Shown here: positions 46,050-56,987 of the stretch, piece by piece | Numbering within the stretch: the stretch's first letter is position 1 | Layout: every line of letters starts with the position of its first letter | Assembly (NCBI GenBank): GCA_951213105.1 | Contig: OX578155.1 | Span: 28,288,857-28,352,856, forward strand | DNA length: 64,000 nucleotides | Reading direction: 5' to 3' | DNA from: Amaurobius ferox | Taxonomy: Eukaryota; Arthropoda; Arachnida; Araneae; Amaurobiidae | Position numbers and translations under genes: made by a program | Notes under the pieces: generated by a model | Database searches by the model: none | Told to the model about the DNA's origin: nothing | What the model saw: only the letters and a program-made list of their open reading frames with translations

Positions 46050-47745
46050 TGCTTTCTAGCATTTCACATGTAGCATTTCTATTGTATGCACAATTTTGTG
46101 AACACATTACGCAAATTATTATTTGACTCCTGTCCATATGTTTAAAAATGATTTAACACATTTTTTTTTAGGGAAAGGAAGAGAATCATCTTTTGAAATA
46201 TTTAAATGCAAAAAATGTTTCACTGATGTGATTTATTTTTATATATCTAATTTATTGGTTGTTTTTCTTTTTTTGAAAATAAATTTTCTATGCATTTTTC
46301 TAGAAAATGATATTTTACTAGGTTTCACAAATTTATAGTTTTTTTGCTCCAAACTTTTCCTGATGGTTCTGATATATGTTGCAGATTATGAGCACAGTAA
46401 TTTCTTTTAATTAAATTATATATACGTACCAATTCCCTCTGTCATTTAATTTACAAATGATGTAAATAGTCAATGTAAATCGAGTATAACAAAAAAATGC
46501 TTCATGTTGTATAACAAACATCTCCCAAGACTTTTTTCCTATATTCCACATGCTACTACTGTGCCACTTGGATGTATAAGTATATATTGTTTTAAAAGAT
46601 TAATTGTAGAAAATGCATTCTGATATTTGTTAAAATAAATCACATTTCACCAGTTGCTTCCAGTATTTGTTAATTCAAATCCTTCTTTCTTTTTGCATAA
46701 ATGGCATTTACAATATGCACAAACAGATATTCCCCCTCCCAGATGTATAAACCAACCAAAATGATTTTTTAGAATAAAATATGTTTTACATAATTAAACA
46801 ATTTAATTATGAACTTTCTGTAAAAGCTTTAGTATGAACTCTGGATTCTGATTTAGAGAACTTATTCTGTCTCCACCCATTCGGAAAATGTATGACAAAA
46901 TACATTTTCCGGTTAAACTACAGTTGATGAAATTTTAGTGGGTCCATCACGTGGTCCACTATGCTTTTATTTCTGTATGACTCAAGAAAAAAAATTAATT
47001 TAGCTAAGTACTTAACACAATTGATATAATAATATGGTTAGAATAAATGCATGTAAGACATAAACTAAAGAATTTCATTTAAAAATAGTTTGTGCTTCTT
47101 CCAACCAATTCCTTCCTTTTCTAAAACACAAACTTTGGATTTAAACAAATGTCACTAAATTATAGAGAATTAAAATTCCATCCAACACAAATTCTTCAAA
47201 AGATTTTTTTTATGGCAAATAAAAGCAGTACAAAAAATAGAATAAGTGAATATATATCTCAGTCACAAACGGCTGTGTTCAGTTCTAGACCCGAAGGTAG
47301 AGAGAGTGACCTCTCCCTACAATCAGAAGTCGTTCTGATATCATGTGACTTTCGTTGCTGATGGGGTTGCTATAGAAAATATCGCCAAGGAAGAGCTGTG
47401 TTCTAGCAGCAAAAGATATCTAGGAAGCCATGTTATCACATGAGCTGCAATATATTTGCATAAGTAAACTACTTAAATTATTACGGTATATGTACGGAAG
47501 AGAAAAAAGTTTTGTAGCACTTTGTTTTTCGAATCATAATTTGATATTTAATTTTTAAGTTTATTGGGAATTTGATCCATCGTCCAATCCCTCTTTACCT
47601 TTCGTTGGTATCGATTTTCAAGAACAGCTGACTAAACATTCCGATATCCACAACAGATATAATACTCTAAATGTAACATGTATTCATGAAGACTAGATAG
47701 ACTAGACTCTCTAGTCTTCATGCATGTATTTTATTCACATCAAAA
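46050..47745. other. Intergenic, no supported gene
   Basis: AT-rich. A short GC-richer patch at 47280-47360 (cccgaaggtagagagagtga) weakly recalls the body of the SINE at 30283-30498. A direct/inverted word ctctagtcttcatg occurs near 47690-47720. Confidence 0.4.
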
Positions 47746-47754
47746 TAACGAGCG

Positions 47755-47880
47755 GATAAATAGCACCGGACCCACTCCGACGTCATGGTGAGACTTCACC
47801 CGATGTCAATATCGACGACCAATAGTGTCTTCAGAGAACTGCGCCTGTGCACGGAGATGGCAGTTTATAATACGAACTCA
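47755..47880 (-). promoter_or_regulatory. Promoter-like dispersed module, copy 1
   Basis: On the minus strand it matches 60770-60895. Shared words include CTCCGTGCACAGGCGCAGTT, CTATTGGTCGTCGA, ATTGACATCGGGTGA and GAGTGGGTCCGGTGCTATTT. The inverted CCAAT word (ATTGGT) and a TATA-like CTATTTATC suggest a Pol II core promoter pointing left. One CRE-like site is mutated (GACGTCGG). It lies head-to-head with the LINE that starts at about 47890. Confidence 0.45.
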
Positions 47881-48094
47881 TCATCACTCAGCTGTTAGAT
47901 TTTTGGTGCTGGTGTGGTGTCTGAGTCGTGTGCGATTGTCTGACACGTAACCAGCGTATCGTCTCCGTAGATTGTGATCCTCGGTGAACTTTGGTGTGGT
48001 TTTGTGTGTGATCTTTCGCTCCTGTATTTTCGCGCCAATTGTTGATTGTGCATCTTGTTATTTTCCTGTTGTTCTTCTGCTGTGTTCTTCGGAC

Positions 48095-50123
48095 ATGGAG
48101 TCCGTAGCAATGGCACAGATCCATGAACGTCCCATACCTCCGGACATTGAAAAAACTATCATTCGGTTCCAAATTGGAAATTTTCCTCTTCCTCCTGCTG
48201 ATGGTGGACGTCTTCAACATCTCACAGACCTGTCTCATACTGGCCAATTTCTGCTTTCTGAATGGCACTGCATCCAGTCTGGAACCTCCGACAAATCTGA
48301 AGATACTCTAAGAGGTATGTGTCATTCCTTGACTTTGTATTTTGAGCAGAATAGCTTTGTTAGTGATAATACACCTTTTAAAAATGATATTGATAATTTT
48401 GTCTCTAATTATGAAAGCATCATAAAGCATAATACAAACTCTAATCTTAACGTAATGTCTAATCTTAATTCATCTATCTGCATTTGCTCTAATGGAACTG
48501 ATTCTAACTCTAATATGAATAGCAATATAACTGAAGCCAATAAGGCCTTAGAATTCAAACTTAGCGAAGCTAAAATAAAACTTAATGCTAGCAATGAGGA
48601 CACTCCTACTGAGGACCTGGAAGGTTATATTATCCCCAAATCAAAAAAACAATGCCGTAAGGCTGATATCACTCAAGGTAAAGATATCAACATTGCTCCT
48701 AACGCTTTCGAAACCTTAAATAGTATGGACACCTCTCTTCCCCCTAATGACTGCAATCCTAATTCCAGTATTGAAAATACTACGTGTGCTTCTAATCCTT
48801 CCTCTAGTGACAATCAAAACTCTAAAATTCCTCCCATTTCACCTCCAAAACCTGAGCCCTTTTACGTAAATTGTCCGACCAACTGGAGAGAACTTGTTAA
48901 AACTCTAAATAAAATTGTGTCTACTCCTGTTCAAGCCCAAATGGCAGGCGATCTCATCAAAATTCTACCTCAAACTATTAATGACTTCCGCACGGTTCAA
49001 AAATACTTGGTCACTCAAAAAATAGAGTTTCACTCTATAAATATCAAAGCCGAAAGGCCGGTGAAAATATTGATAAAAGGACTTCCCTCTAATTCTCCGA
49101 TCGGTGAAATTACTGAAGAACTCCGCAGCCGCGGATTCAATATACATCGCATTACTCAACTCAAAGATCTGAAAAATAAAGCACCGCTACCTATATTTCT
49201 TGTATACCTTAATCCCACAAAAGGATGGGAAACTATTCATCAATTACAAACTCTTCTTGATATGACAATAAAAATCAAAGACTTTGTTTCAAAAGGGATC
49301 AAGATGTGCTTTCGCTGTCAGCGCTATGGACACTCCAGCGACTGCTGCTATCAGCCTCCTAGATGTCTCAAATGTGGAATGGGTCACTTCACCCGTGATT
49401 GCTTGAAATCCCCCGATACCCCTGCCAAATGTGCCAACTGTGAGGGACCCCACCCCGCCAACTTTAGACTCTGCCCCTCCAACCCACATAACAAAAATAT
49501 CCCCTTAATTACTCAAACTACGCCTCCTCCCACGAGAGCACAACAACCAACTCCACAGCCTAAAGACTTTCCTCTCTTTCAGTCTCCTAACTCTAGACAA
49601 GAAAAACCCACTCTGGGAAAAAAATCCCATACCAACCACCAAAGTGAACAAACCTCCTGTATCTTCCTCTGTTAAGGAAAACAAAACTTTTGCTGAAGCC
49701 ATTGCTAACCCCCCTACCCCTCTTGAAAAAATTAAAAGAAACCAGGCTACGGTCTCCCATAACCCTAAAACCAAATCTAAAGACTCCTATCCAAATGATC
49801 CCAACAAACTACCAATAGAAAACCTTGTTATCCATTCTTATATCACTCCCCCCTCCACCTCCCCCCTTAATACAACTACTACTACAAGCTCCAATGAAAA
49901 TCAATCCCCCGTATCTCAAATCTCTGACATCATCCAATTAATTCAAGAATTCAACAAAATATTCGCTGATCTCAACATCAACTTTGAGAAAATTAAAAAA
50001 TTCTTAACTATTGTACAAACCAAGTTTAATCAGGAAAGTAATCCCCTGAACAAGTTACTTGCTTTCATCTCGGCCCTCGATGAGGTCTTCTTTACAGTCA
50101 CCCAAACCCATAATGATGAGTAA
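48095..50123 (+). pseudogene. LINE ORF1, Gag-like nucleic-acid-binding protein (one frameshift)
   Basis: I prefer ATG 48095 (MESVAMAQIHERPIPPD) over 47984, whose extra 37 residues look like UTR. The N-terminal half is Asn/Ser-rich. A PRE_C2HC-like domain lies around 48965-49290, then three knuckles at 49306-49480 (CFRCQRYGHSSDCC, CLKCGMGHFTRDC, CANCEGPHPANFRLC). The frame ends at 49675, but coding continues from about 49620 in the +1 frame (NPIPTTKVNKPPVSSSVKEN) to the stop at 50121-50123. The switch lies at an A7 run (49618-49624). Six A would restore the frame, so this is either a single-base insertion or programmed frameshifting. Confidence 0.8.
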
Positions 50124-52794
50124 TCCCATTCTTGACTCTTTTCGCATTTTATCCTGGAATGCTAATGGTTTAAACTCCAAAATCACCGAACTTCGTGACT
50201 ACATTCAGAACAATCCCGTTGAAATAATTTTGATTCAAGAAATCCGCCCTGGTAAACGCCCTCCCCCCTTAAAAATTGCAAATTATAAAAATTATACTGC
50301 TCTGCGTAACCAACTTCAAAATCCTCCCTCTGTACACGGTGGAGTATCCATCTACGTCAAAAACAACATTCCCCACCACGAAATTAATACTGTTAATACT
50401 AATTTTGTTGAAAATAAAATTGTTAGCATAAACCTCCCTAATCACCCCCCCATCTTTATTGGTTCTATTTATATTAAACCCTCTCACAATACCATCCTTG
50501 CTCCTGACTTCGACAAAATTTTTAACCTCAACCATCGTGCAATCTATGCTGGAGATTTTAATGCCCATCACCCCTCATGGAATTGTCGACGCCGAAATAA
50601 TTCTGGAAAGCAGATATACAATTACACCTCTGCCAATAACATTCAAGTTGCTGTACCTTCTAGCCCCACCCACTTCTCGCTGGCCGGTAACCCCGCCACC
50701 ATTGACTTTGCCCTTCTAAAAAATATCTTCTTCCCATTTTCTTTTGATACCCTGGACGAATTATGTTCTGACCACCTTCCCGTACTTCTCACCCTCCATC
50801 TCAATACTCTCCTCCCCATTGCGGATATCCCCTCTGCCATTAACTGGAAAAATTATAAAAAAAATCTTCTAAACTCTAAACTCCTTATTCCAAAAATCAA
50901 TAATACTGAAGACATAGACTCTGCTGTACAGGAAGTTACACTGGAAATTCAACGCTCTTTAGCTACTGCCTCTTCCTCTCGCCCTCCTCCCCTTTATAAT
51001 TCACTCCCCCATTTTATTAAAACCCAAATTCAAACGCGTAATGCCACCCGTAAACTCTGGCAAGCCACCAGGAATCCCTCTACTAAAAATATACTTAATA
51101 CCCTTAATCGTAAAATCAGAAAAAATATCTCTAAATACAAACAAAATAAATGGAAAGAATTTATTGAATCCCTCTCCCCTTTTGACAAATCAATTTGGAG
51201 AGAAATTAAACGAGTGAAAAAACCTTACACACAGCTCCCACCCCTTCGTGCAAACAATGGAATGGCCTTTTCGAACCTGGATAAAGCTGATGCTCTTGCA
51301 GTCTGTTACAAAAAGCAATTTGAGATTGACATCCCTGATAATAATTTTCATATACAAATCACCCAGTCTGTTGAAAACTTTCTAGCTACCCCCCACCCCG
51401 ACCCTATCCCTCCCACCTCTCCTACAGAAATTCTTGAACACATCTACAAACTTAAAAATAAAAAAGCCCCCGGAAAAGATAAAATCTCTAATAGAGCACT
51501 CAAATTTCTTCCCCTTAACATCATATTTTTCTTAGTCCTTACCATTAATGCTTCCCTAAAACTCAGACATTTCCCAAAAATCTGGAAAACCGCTGTTATT
51601 ATTCCCATTTACAAAGGAAAAGGTGACACTTCTGATCCTGTTAATTACCGCCCCATCTCCCTCCTCTCCTCCCTTAGTAAACTTTGGGAACGAATTATTC
51701 AAACTAGACTGTACAGCTTCATTGACAGCAATGATATCCTGATCCCAGAACAGTTCGGCTTCCGACCCACTCATTCCACCACACATCAACTTTTACGTGT
51801 AGTCGAATTTGTTGCTGAAGGATTTAAGGAAAAGCAGGCCTCTGGGGCCCTTCTTCTGGACGTAAACAAGGCTTTTGACAAAACTTGGCATACTGGAATT
51901 CTCTTTAAATTGATTCAAATGAACTTCCCACCCCCTTTAATTCAAATCATCAATTCCTACCTTTCTAACAGAAACTTTCATGTCAGAATTCTTAACACTC
52001 TCTCTGCAAATAAACCCGTTAAAGCTGGAGTCCCCCAAGGTAGTATCCTTGCCCCCCTCCTCTTTAACCTTTACGTAAACGACATCCCCCGTTCCCCTCG
52101 TACCTCCCTTTTCTTATACGCCGATGATACCTGTATCATCGCCGCCCATAAAAATCTAAATTTTCTCCATATCCACCTTCAAAATCATATTGCCACTCTT
52201 GAAAATTACTACCATAAATGGAAAATTACCATCAATGCTCAAAAATCGCAAGCTATCTTTTTCTCTGGCATTCGTATCCCCCCTCCCCCTCTCATGGTTT
52301 GCAATCAACCCGTTTGTTTCTCACGTACTGCTAAGTATCTCGGGGTCCATTTGGACAGCCGACTTACTTGGCAGCACCATCTCAAATATGTTATCAATAA
52401 ATCTAAAAAACTGGCTGGCTCACTTAACCATCTGCTTTACTCAGACCACTTAGATCTCAGCAATAAAATTCTTCTTTATAAATCTTTAATTCAACCAATC
52501 CTGCTTTACGCCTGCCCAGTCTGGGGATTTGCCTGCAAAACTTCCATTGGAAAAGTACAAATTGAACAAAACAGAATTCTTCGCATCATCAGAAAAGCTC
52601 CCAGATTTCTTCGCAATGATATTATTAGAAAAGATTTCAAAATCAAAACTATAAAATTTACCATCAGAAAGCAAGCAAAAAAATTTTTTCAGAACATTCC
52701 TAGTATACATAACGAAACTTTATTCAACCTCCCAGACTATGATCCCAGACTTTGTAGAAAGCGTCCCAGGGCAGTATTATATGACCCCCCGTGA
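50113..52794 (+). CDS. LINE ORF2: AP-like endonuclease and reverse transcriptase
   Basis: About 893 codons from ATG 50113 (MMSNPILDSFRILSWNANGL); an in-frame ATG at 50059 would add 18 residues. The endonuclease domain shows ILSWNANGL, ILIQEIRPG, YAGDFNAHHPSWN, TIDFALLK and CSDHLPVLLTLH. RT motifs follow: KAPGKDKISNRALKFLP, FRPTHSTTHQLLRVVEFV, LLLDVNKAFDKTWH (catalytic D), AGVPQGSILAPLLFNLYVND, FLYADDTCIIA (catalytic DD) and KYLGVHLDSRLTW. No stop or frameshift was seen, and no RNase H is present. The start overlaps the ORF1 stop (ATGATGAGTAA), suggesting translation by termination-reinitiation. It is plausibly active protein. Confidence 0.9.
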   Translation: MMSNPILDSFRILSWNANGLNSKITELRDYIQNNPVEIILIQEIRPGKRPPPLKIANYKNYTALRNQLQNPPSVHGGVSIYVKNNIPHHEINTVNTNFVENKIVSINLPNHPPIFIGSIYIKPSHNTILAPDFDKIFNLNHRAIYAGDFNAHHPSWNCRRRNNSGKQIYNYTSANNIQVAVPSSPTHFSLAGNPATIDFALLKNIFFPFSFDTLDELCSDHLPVLLTLHLNTLLPIADIPSAINWKNYKKNLLNSKLLIPKINNTEDIDSAVQEVTLEIQRSLATASSSRPPPLYNSLPHFIKTQIQTRNATRKLWQATRNPSTKNILNTLNRKIRKNISKYKQNKWKEFIESLSPFDKSIWREIKRVKKPYTQLPPLRANNGMAFSNLDKADALAVCYKKQFEIDIPDNNFHIQITQSVENFLATPHPDPIPPTSPTEILEHIYKLKNKKAPGKDKISNRALKFLPLNIIFFLVLTINASLKLRHFPKIWKTAVIIPIYKGKGDTSDPVNYRPISLLSSLSKLWERIIQTRLYSFIDSNDILIPEQFGFRPTHSTTHQLLRVVEFVAEGFKEKQASGALLLDVNKAFDKTWHTGILFKLIQMNFPPPLIQIINSYLSNRNFHVRILNTLSANKPVKAGVPQGSILAPLLFNLYVNDIPRSPRTSLFLYADDTCIIAAHKNLNFLHIHLQNHIATLENYYHKWKITINAQKSQAIFFSGIRIPPPPLMVCNQPVCFSRTAKYLGVHLDSRLTWQHHLKYVINKSKKLAGSLNHLLYSDHLDLSNKILLYKSLIQPILLYACPVWGFACKTSIGKVQIEQNRILRIIRKAPRFLRNDIIRKDFKIKTIKFTIRKQAKKFFQNIPSIHNETLFNLPDYDPRLCRKRPRAVLYDPP

Positions 52795-52915
52795 GCATTT
52801 ACATTAAATTCTCCTTCCACATCCTCATCTTTTAAATTTTTCATCAGTTTTCTGATCCCTTTTTACTTGTCAAATCTTAAATCTTATATTTTAAATTGAT
52901 ACACATATTTTTTTG

Positions 52916-52983
52916 CCTCTGATTAATAACAGAGGGCTGCACTTCTGCTACCACAGCTCTTTTCTCTCCTTCCCTCTGGAAGG
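52916..52983 (+). other. LINE 3' UTR hairpins
   Basis: CCTCTG (52916-52921) pairs with CAGAGG (52930-52935), and CCTTCC (52968-52973) with GGAAGG (52978-52983). These likely form the 3' recognition structure or relics of it. No poly(A) tail follows. Confidence 0.4.
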
Positions 52984-53769
52984 TGCTACTGCATTCTGCA
53001 GTATTTTTCTTTTTCTTTTTTGTAGTCAACCCTATTCTGCTCAAATGATGTCAAGAATGCACATATTGTTTACAGATTGGAGGTAGAAGTCATTCGACTG
53101 GGGACTCCGTTACGATGTACATTACAAACCAACTCAGCTGTTAAATTTACTATGGTATACTAGTATTATTAGACAGTTTAGAATATTAAATTCTAAGTTA
53201 GAGTTGATGCTTAAACTGAACTACGCCTGTGCAAGGAGTATTTTGTTTTAATTACGATCTCGGTATTATTCAAGGTGATTTAAATATATTTATATCTCCT
53301 TCGTATTATTGGATAGCATAAAATATTAAACTCTATAATTGATGGCTAGATGTGATATATATATATAATTTAGTCATTTTGAGAGCCATGTGTCAATGGC
53401 ACTTAACCAATTTTCTCCATTTGAAAAATTGTTCTACATAGATGAAATTTAAAAATTATTTGCTTTGTTACTTTCCTGGTGTGTACAGACGATCAGTGAA
53501 TGTTTGTCAAACAAGCGTGATCACTTATTTTTGATCGTCTGAACACGTGTTTGACGTAGTTGTCAAAGAGTGAGGTCAAACATTTTTCTTGTAGAGCAGG
53601 GTCCTACTTTTTCGCCAAACATTGCGGAGCCAGCATGATTGACATTTGTATTGACCAATCACGAGCATATTACCATTTTGGATTTGCATCCGTATTCATC
53701 ATATCGTTCTGCGTCGCGTATATTTTTTGCCCGTTTGTTTGTTATTTGTAGTCTTTTTCTTTTCTGTAA

Positions 53770-55470
53770 TTATTTTAATTCATTCATTGTTTGCTGATTT
53801 CAGTGAGCAACCCTGCATTTATTCCATGAATTGAGTATTATTCTATGTACCCTTTCTGTGTGCCGTTTAATTTCAGTTTTATAAAGTGTAATTACTAGCG
53901 AGTTATGCTCTATCTTACAAGTGTTTTTTGACTGAAAACCTTCAAGGATATATTTTTCATTTCATAGAATTGGAAATTGTTTGCTTTTACGTAAGTAGTT
54001 GCATGTAATAATTTTAGCATCTTGATATTTTGCATGTTTATAACTTAGTCTAAGTTAGAGTTTAAGAATTGGAATAGCATGTTTTTAATAGATTACATGA
54101 ATTCTAACAATTTTGCATATTTCTGGGAAATAATTAACAGAAGTGTATGTTTTCTAACAAGACTGACGTGTATTTTGTTTGTTGATTTCAATGTACAACC
54201 CTGCATTTATTTCATGAATTGAGTATTATTCTATGTATCCATTCTGTGTATCTTTTAATTTCAGTTTAATGTTTGGATTGTACAATGGGATTTATAAAGT
54301 ATTTTTACGGTGTCTTCCACTACGTCATATAAAGCTAAATAATCACTAGAGAGTTATGTTGCTTATAAAATGTCAACAATCTTTCTAGTGGTTTTTTGGC
54401 TGAAAATCTTCAAGGATATTTTTCTCATCTCACAGAATTGAAGAATGTTTGATTTTACGTAAGTAGTTTCATGTAATAATTTTAGCATCTTAATATTTTG
54501 CATCTTTATAACTTTGTCAAATTTAGAGCTCAAGAATTGAAATAGCATGTTTTTAATAGATTGCATGAATTCTAACAATTTTGCATGTTTCGGGGAAATA
54601 ATTAACAGAACTGTATGTTTTCTAACAAGAGTGTATTTTGTTTGTTGATTTCAATGTGCAACCCTGCATTTATTTCATGAATTGAGTATTATTCTATGTA
54701 CCCATTCTGTGTATCTTTTAATTTCAGTTTAATGTTTGGATTGTACAATGGGATAAAATATATTTACGGTGTCTTCCACTACAGTCATATAAAGCTAAAT
54801 AATCACTAGAGAGTTATGTTGCTTATAAAATGTCAACAATCTTTCTAGTGGTTTTTTGGCTGAAAATCTTCAAGGATATTTTTCTCATTTCACAGAATTG
54901 AAGAATGTTTGATTTTACGTAAGTTTCATGTAATAATTTTAGCATCTTGATAATTTGCCTGTTTATAACTTAGACTAAGTTGGAACTTAAGAATTGAAAT
55001 GGCATGTTTTTAATAGATTGCGTAGATTCTAACAATTTTGCATGTTTCTGGTGAATAATTAACAGAACTGTATGTTTTCTAACAACAGTGTATATTGTTT
55101 ATTCATTGGAATGTGCAGCCAGCCCTGCATTTATTTCATGAATTGAGTATTATTCTATGTGCCCTTTCTGTGTTTCTTTTAATTTCATTTTAATGCTTGG
55201 ATTGTACAATGAGATTTCTAAACTATAGTTCGGTTTTATCCACTACAGTCATACAAAGAAAATAATTACTAGAGAATTATGCTGCTTATGTAAAATGTCA
55301 GCAATCTTTCTAGTGTTTTTTCTCGTTTTGTTTTTCCTGAAAACTTTTAAGGATATTTTTCTTGTCTCGCAGATTTGAAAAATGTGTGATTTTATGTACA
55401 GTGTGGCATGTAAGTAGCTTCATGTAGTAATTTTAGTATCTTGATGTAGCATGATTATGAATGTATATAT
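53770..55470 (+). repeat. Tandem repeat, four ~461-bp units
   Basis: The word ccctgcatttat with following catgaattgagtattattct recurs at 53811, 54199, 54662 and 55123, giving spacings of 388, 463 and 461. Units carry conserved words resembling splice signals: acceptor-like cttttaatttcag and donor-like ttttacgtaagt. The first unit has a deletion and the last is more diverged. No open frame is shared. Confidence 0.85.
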
Positions 55471-56585
55471 ATATATATATATAGTATATATAGATATAGA
55501 TATGATGATATAGCATGTGCATGATTTAGATTATGATATAGGTGAAGAAGTGAAATTACATATTTTTAAGAATGTGTCAAGTAAGAAATTGTATGTAAAA
55601 ATTTGTATCTTGATATATTGCACGCATATTTTGATTATTTGTCATGGCATAATAAAACAAAAATATGTTATGTTCAGGTTGTGTAAATCTGTTTTTATAA
55701 TGCGAATGAACTGTTATTATGTTATTAATTATAGTATATTATATATTTATATGTTATAATATTTTAAGAACAGTTCATAGCTAGTAAACAATGATGTTAA
55801 TTTGTTTTTGATTAAAAGTACTTTCATTCATGTGTGATATCGTGCTGACTTCTAAAATATTTCTTTGCATTTATACATAAAAAAAAAGTGCTCATTGAAT
55901 GCAAATTTACTCCGCTAACATTTTATATTTAATTATTTTGCTTTAAACATACTTCGTTAAATTAATAACATTACTTTTCATACTTTTTTAATTTGTAAAA
56001 CATTTGATGTTTCATAATTTATCGCCTAAAAACTATTAAACAATTAGAATTTTTAAATGTTTTTTTGAGCCCAAGTTAGTATTTTTTTAATAACTTCACC
56101 CAAACTGTTACCGACTCAGATTCCACAACCCTGGCATGAGATTGGAAGAGGTTTTTAGTCTTCCTTATTCTGTACTTTGCTGCAGGGTCAAATTATCAAA
56201 ATCCATCTCATGGTTCAAGATATAGTTGTGTTTTTCCTTTTATATAGAGGACATTTATGTGAAATGAAAAATACAGAATGAGTCAAAAGTACCATATTTT
56301 TTTTATATTTATTTAAAAAAGTAAAAGGTTAAGAAAACAAAACATATATATAAATTATAATTTTGATTTAAACGTCAACCTTGAAACAGTTTTTAATTCT
56401 TTTGCACAAGCAGCTTTAATATTTGCTTGCTTAGCCATAATTAACTACAGATACGTTTGCAAAAAAAAAAAAAAAAAAAAATAATCTGCAGGTTCTAATC
56501 GATCGAGTACTCTACTGACAATAAAACAAAACTAAATAACAATTATAAAACAATATATTTGAATTAATTATATATTGTTAATAGT
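55470..56585. other. AT-rich stretch
   Basis: It includes an AT/TATA microsatellite at about 55463-55505 and a poly-A run at 56461-56481. A low-complexity frame at 55517-55759 is not credible. Confidence 0.5.
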
Positions 56586-56594
56586 CATTGTAAC

Positions 56595-56760
56595 CAGTAG
56601 CGTATGCTTGCCCCTCCCCCCCCCCCCCCCCACCACCACAAATTTTCAAGGCTTTTTAATGTTATGCGTATTTTTCATTTAAAATAACTCTGACATAAGC
56701 AATTGTTAAACATTCCTCCCCCCCCCCCTCTCCCCTTTTTAGAGTCAGGATAAGTCACTG
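56595..56760. mobile_element. hAT-like MITE, 166 bp, poly-C rich
   Basis: Ends CAGTAGCGTATGC and GGATAAGTCACTG form imperfect inverted repeats of the CAGTGGCG hAT type. A perfect 8-bp duplication attgtaac flanks it (56587-56594 and 56761-56768). Poly-C tracts sit about 20 bp inside the left end and about 45 bp inside the right. The family has a second copy at 58477-58661. Confidence 0.85.
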
Positions 56761-56987
56761 ATTGTAACGATTTGGGACACTTTTAATTTTGTTTCCACTT
56801 TCTTGATTTGAAAACAAACGAAATTAGTAAACAAGTACAACAGCGCCATCTACTAGATATGAAAGGAAACTAGCTCATTATCATAAGACGTCAAATATGT
56901 GTGCCCGTGTGGACAAAGCGCACTTCAAACACAATTCTGAGAATCGACATCTTTGACAAACATTCAGTGACCGTCTGTACACACCTT

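Larger units (their letters stand above)
47890..53040 (+). mobile_element. Jockey-like LINE, nearly full length
   Basis: 5' UTR (about 47890-48094), ORF1 with zinc knuckles, overlapping ORF2 with endonuclease and RT, and a 3' UTR with two hairpins. ORF2 lacks RNase H, and ORF1 is Gag-like, which fits the jockey clade. Only one coding lesion was found. A word actcagctgttaRattt occurs at both 47887 and 53131, which may be a target-site duplication that sets the element's ends. Confidence 0.82.
53478..56985. repeat. Region bounded by ~34-bp inverted repeats
   Basis: The left edge GTGTGTACAGACGATCAGTG (53479 on) and the right edge, complementary reading GTGTGTACAGACGGTCACTG (ending about 56985), continue into TGAATGTTTGTCAAA on both sides. 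The left edge also folds on itself (CAGACGATCA/TGATCGTCTG). The enclosed 3.5 kb holds a tandem array and a MITE. No target duplication was identified, and the right edge abuts repeat A. A large non-autonomous DNA element is one explanation. Confidence 0.45.

Noticed and set aside
43941..46059. Plus-strand open frames over the zinc-finger array
   Set aside because: They are antisense readings of the 84-bp finger repeat; the minus strand gives textbook C2H2 fingers.
47278..47350. Another copy of the Leu/Ser-tRNA SINE body
   Set aside because: Only about 20 bases align loosely (cccgaaggtaga), with no head, tail or duplication.
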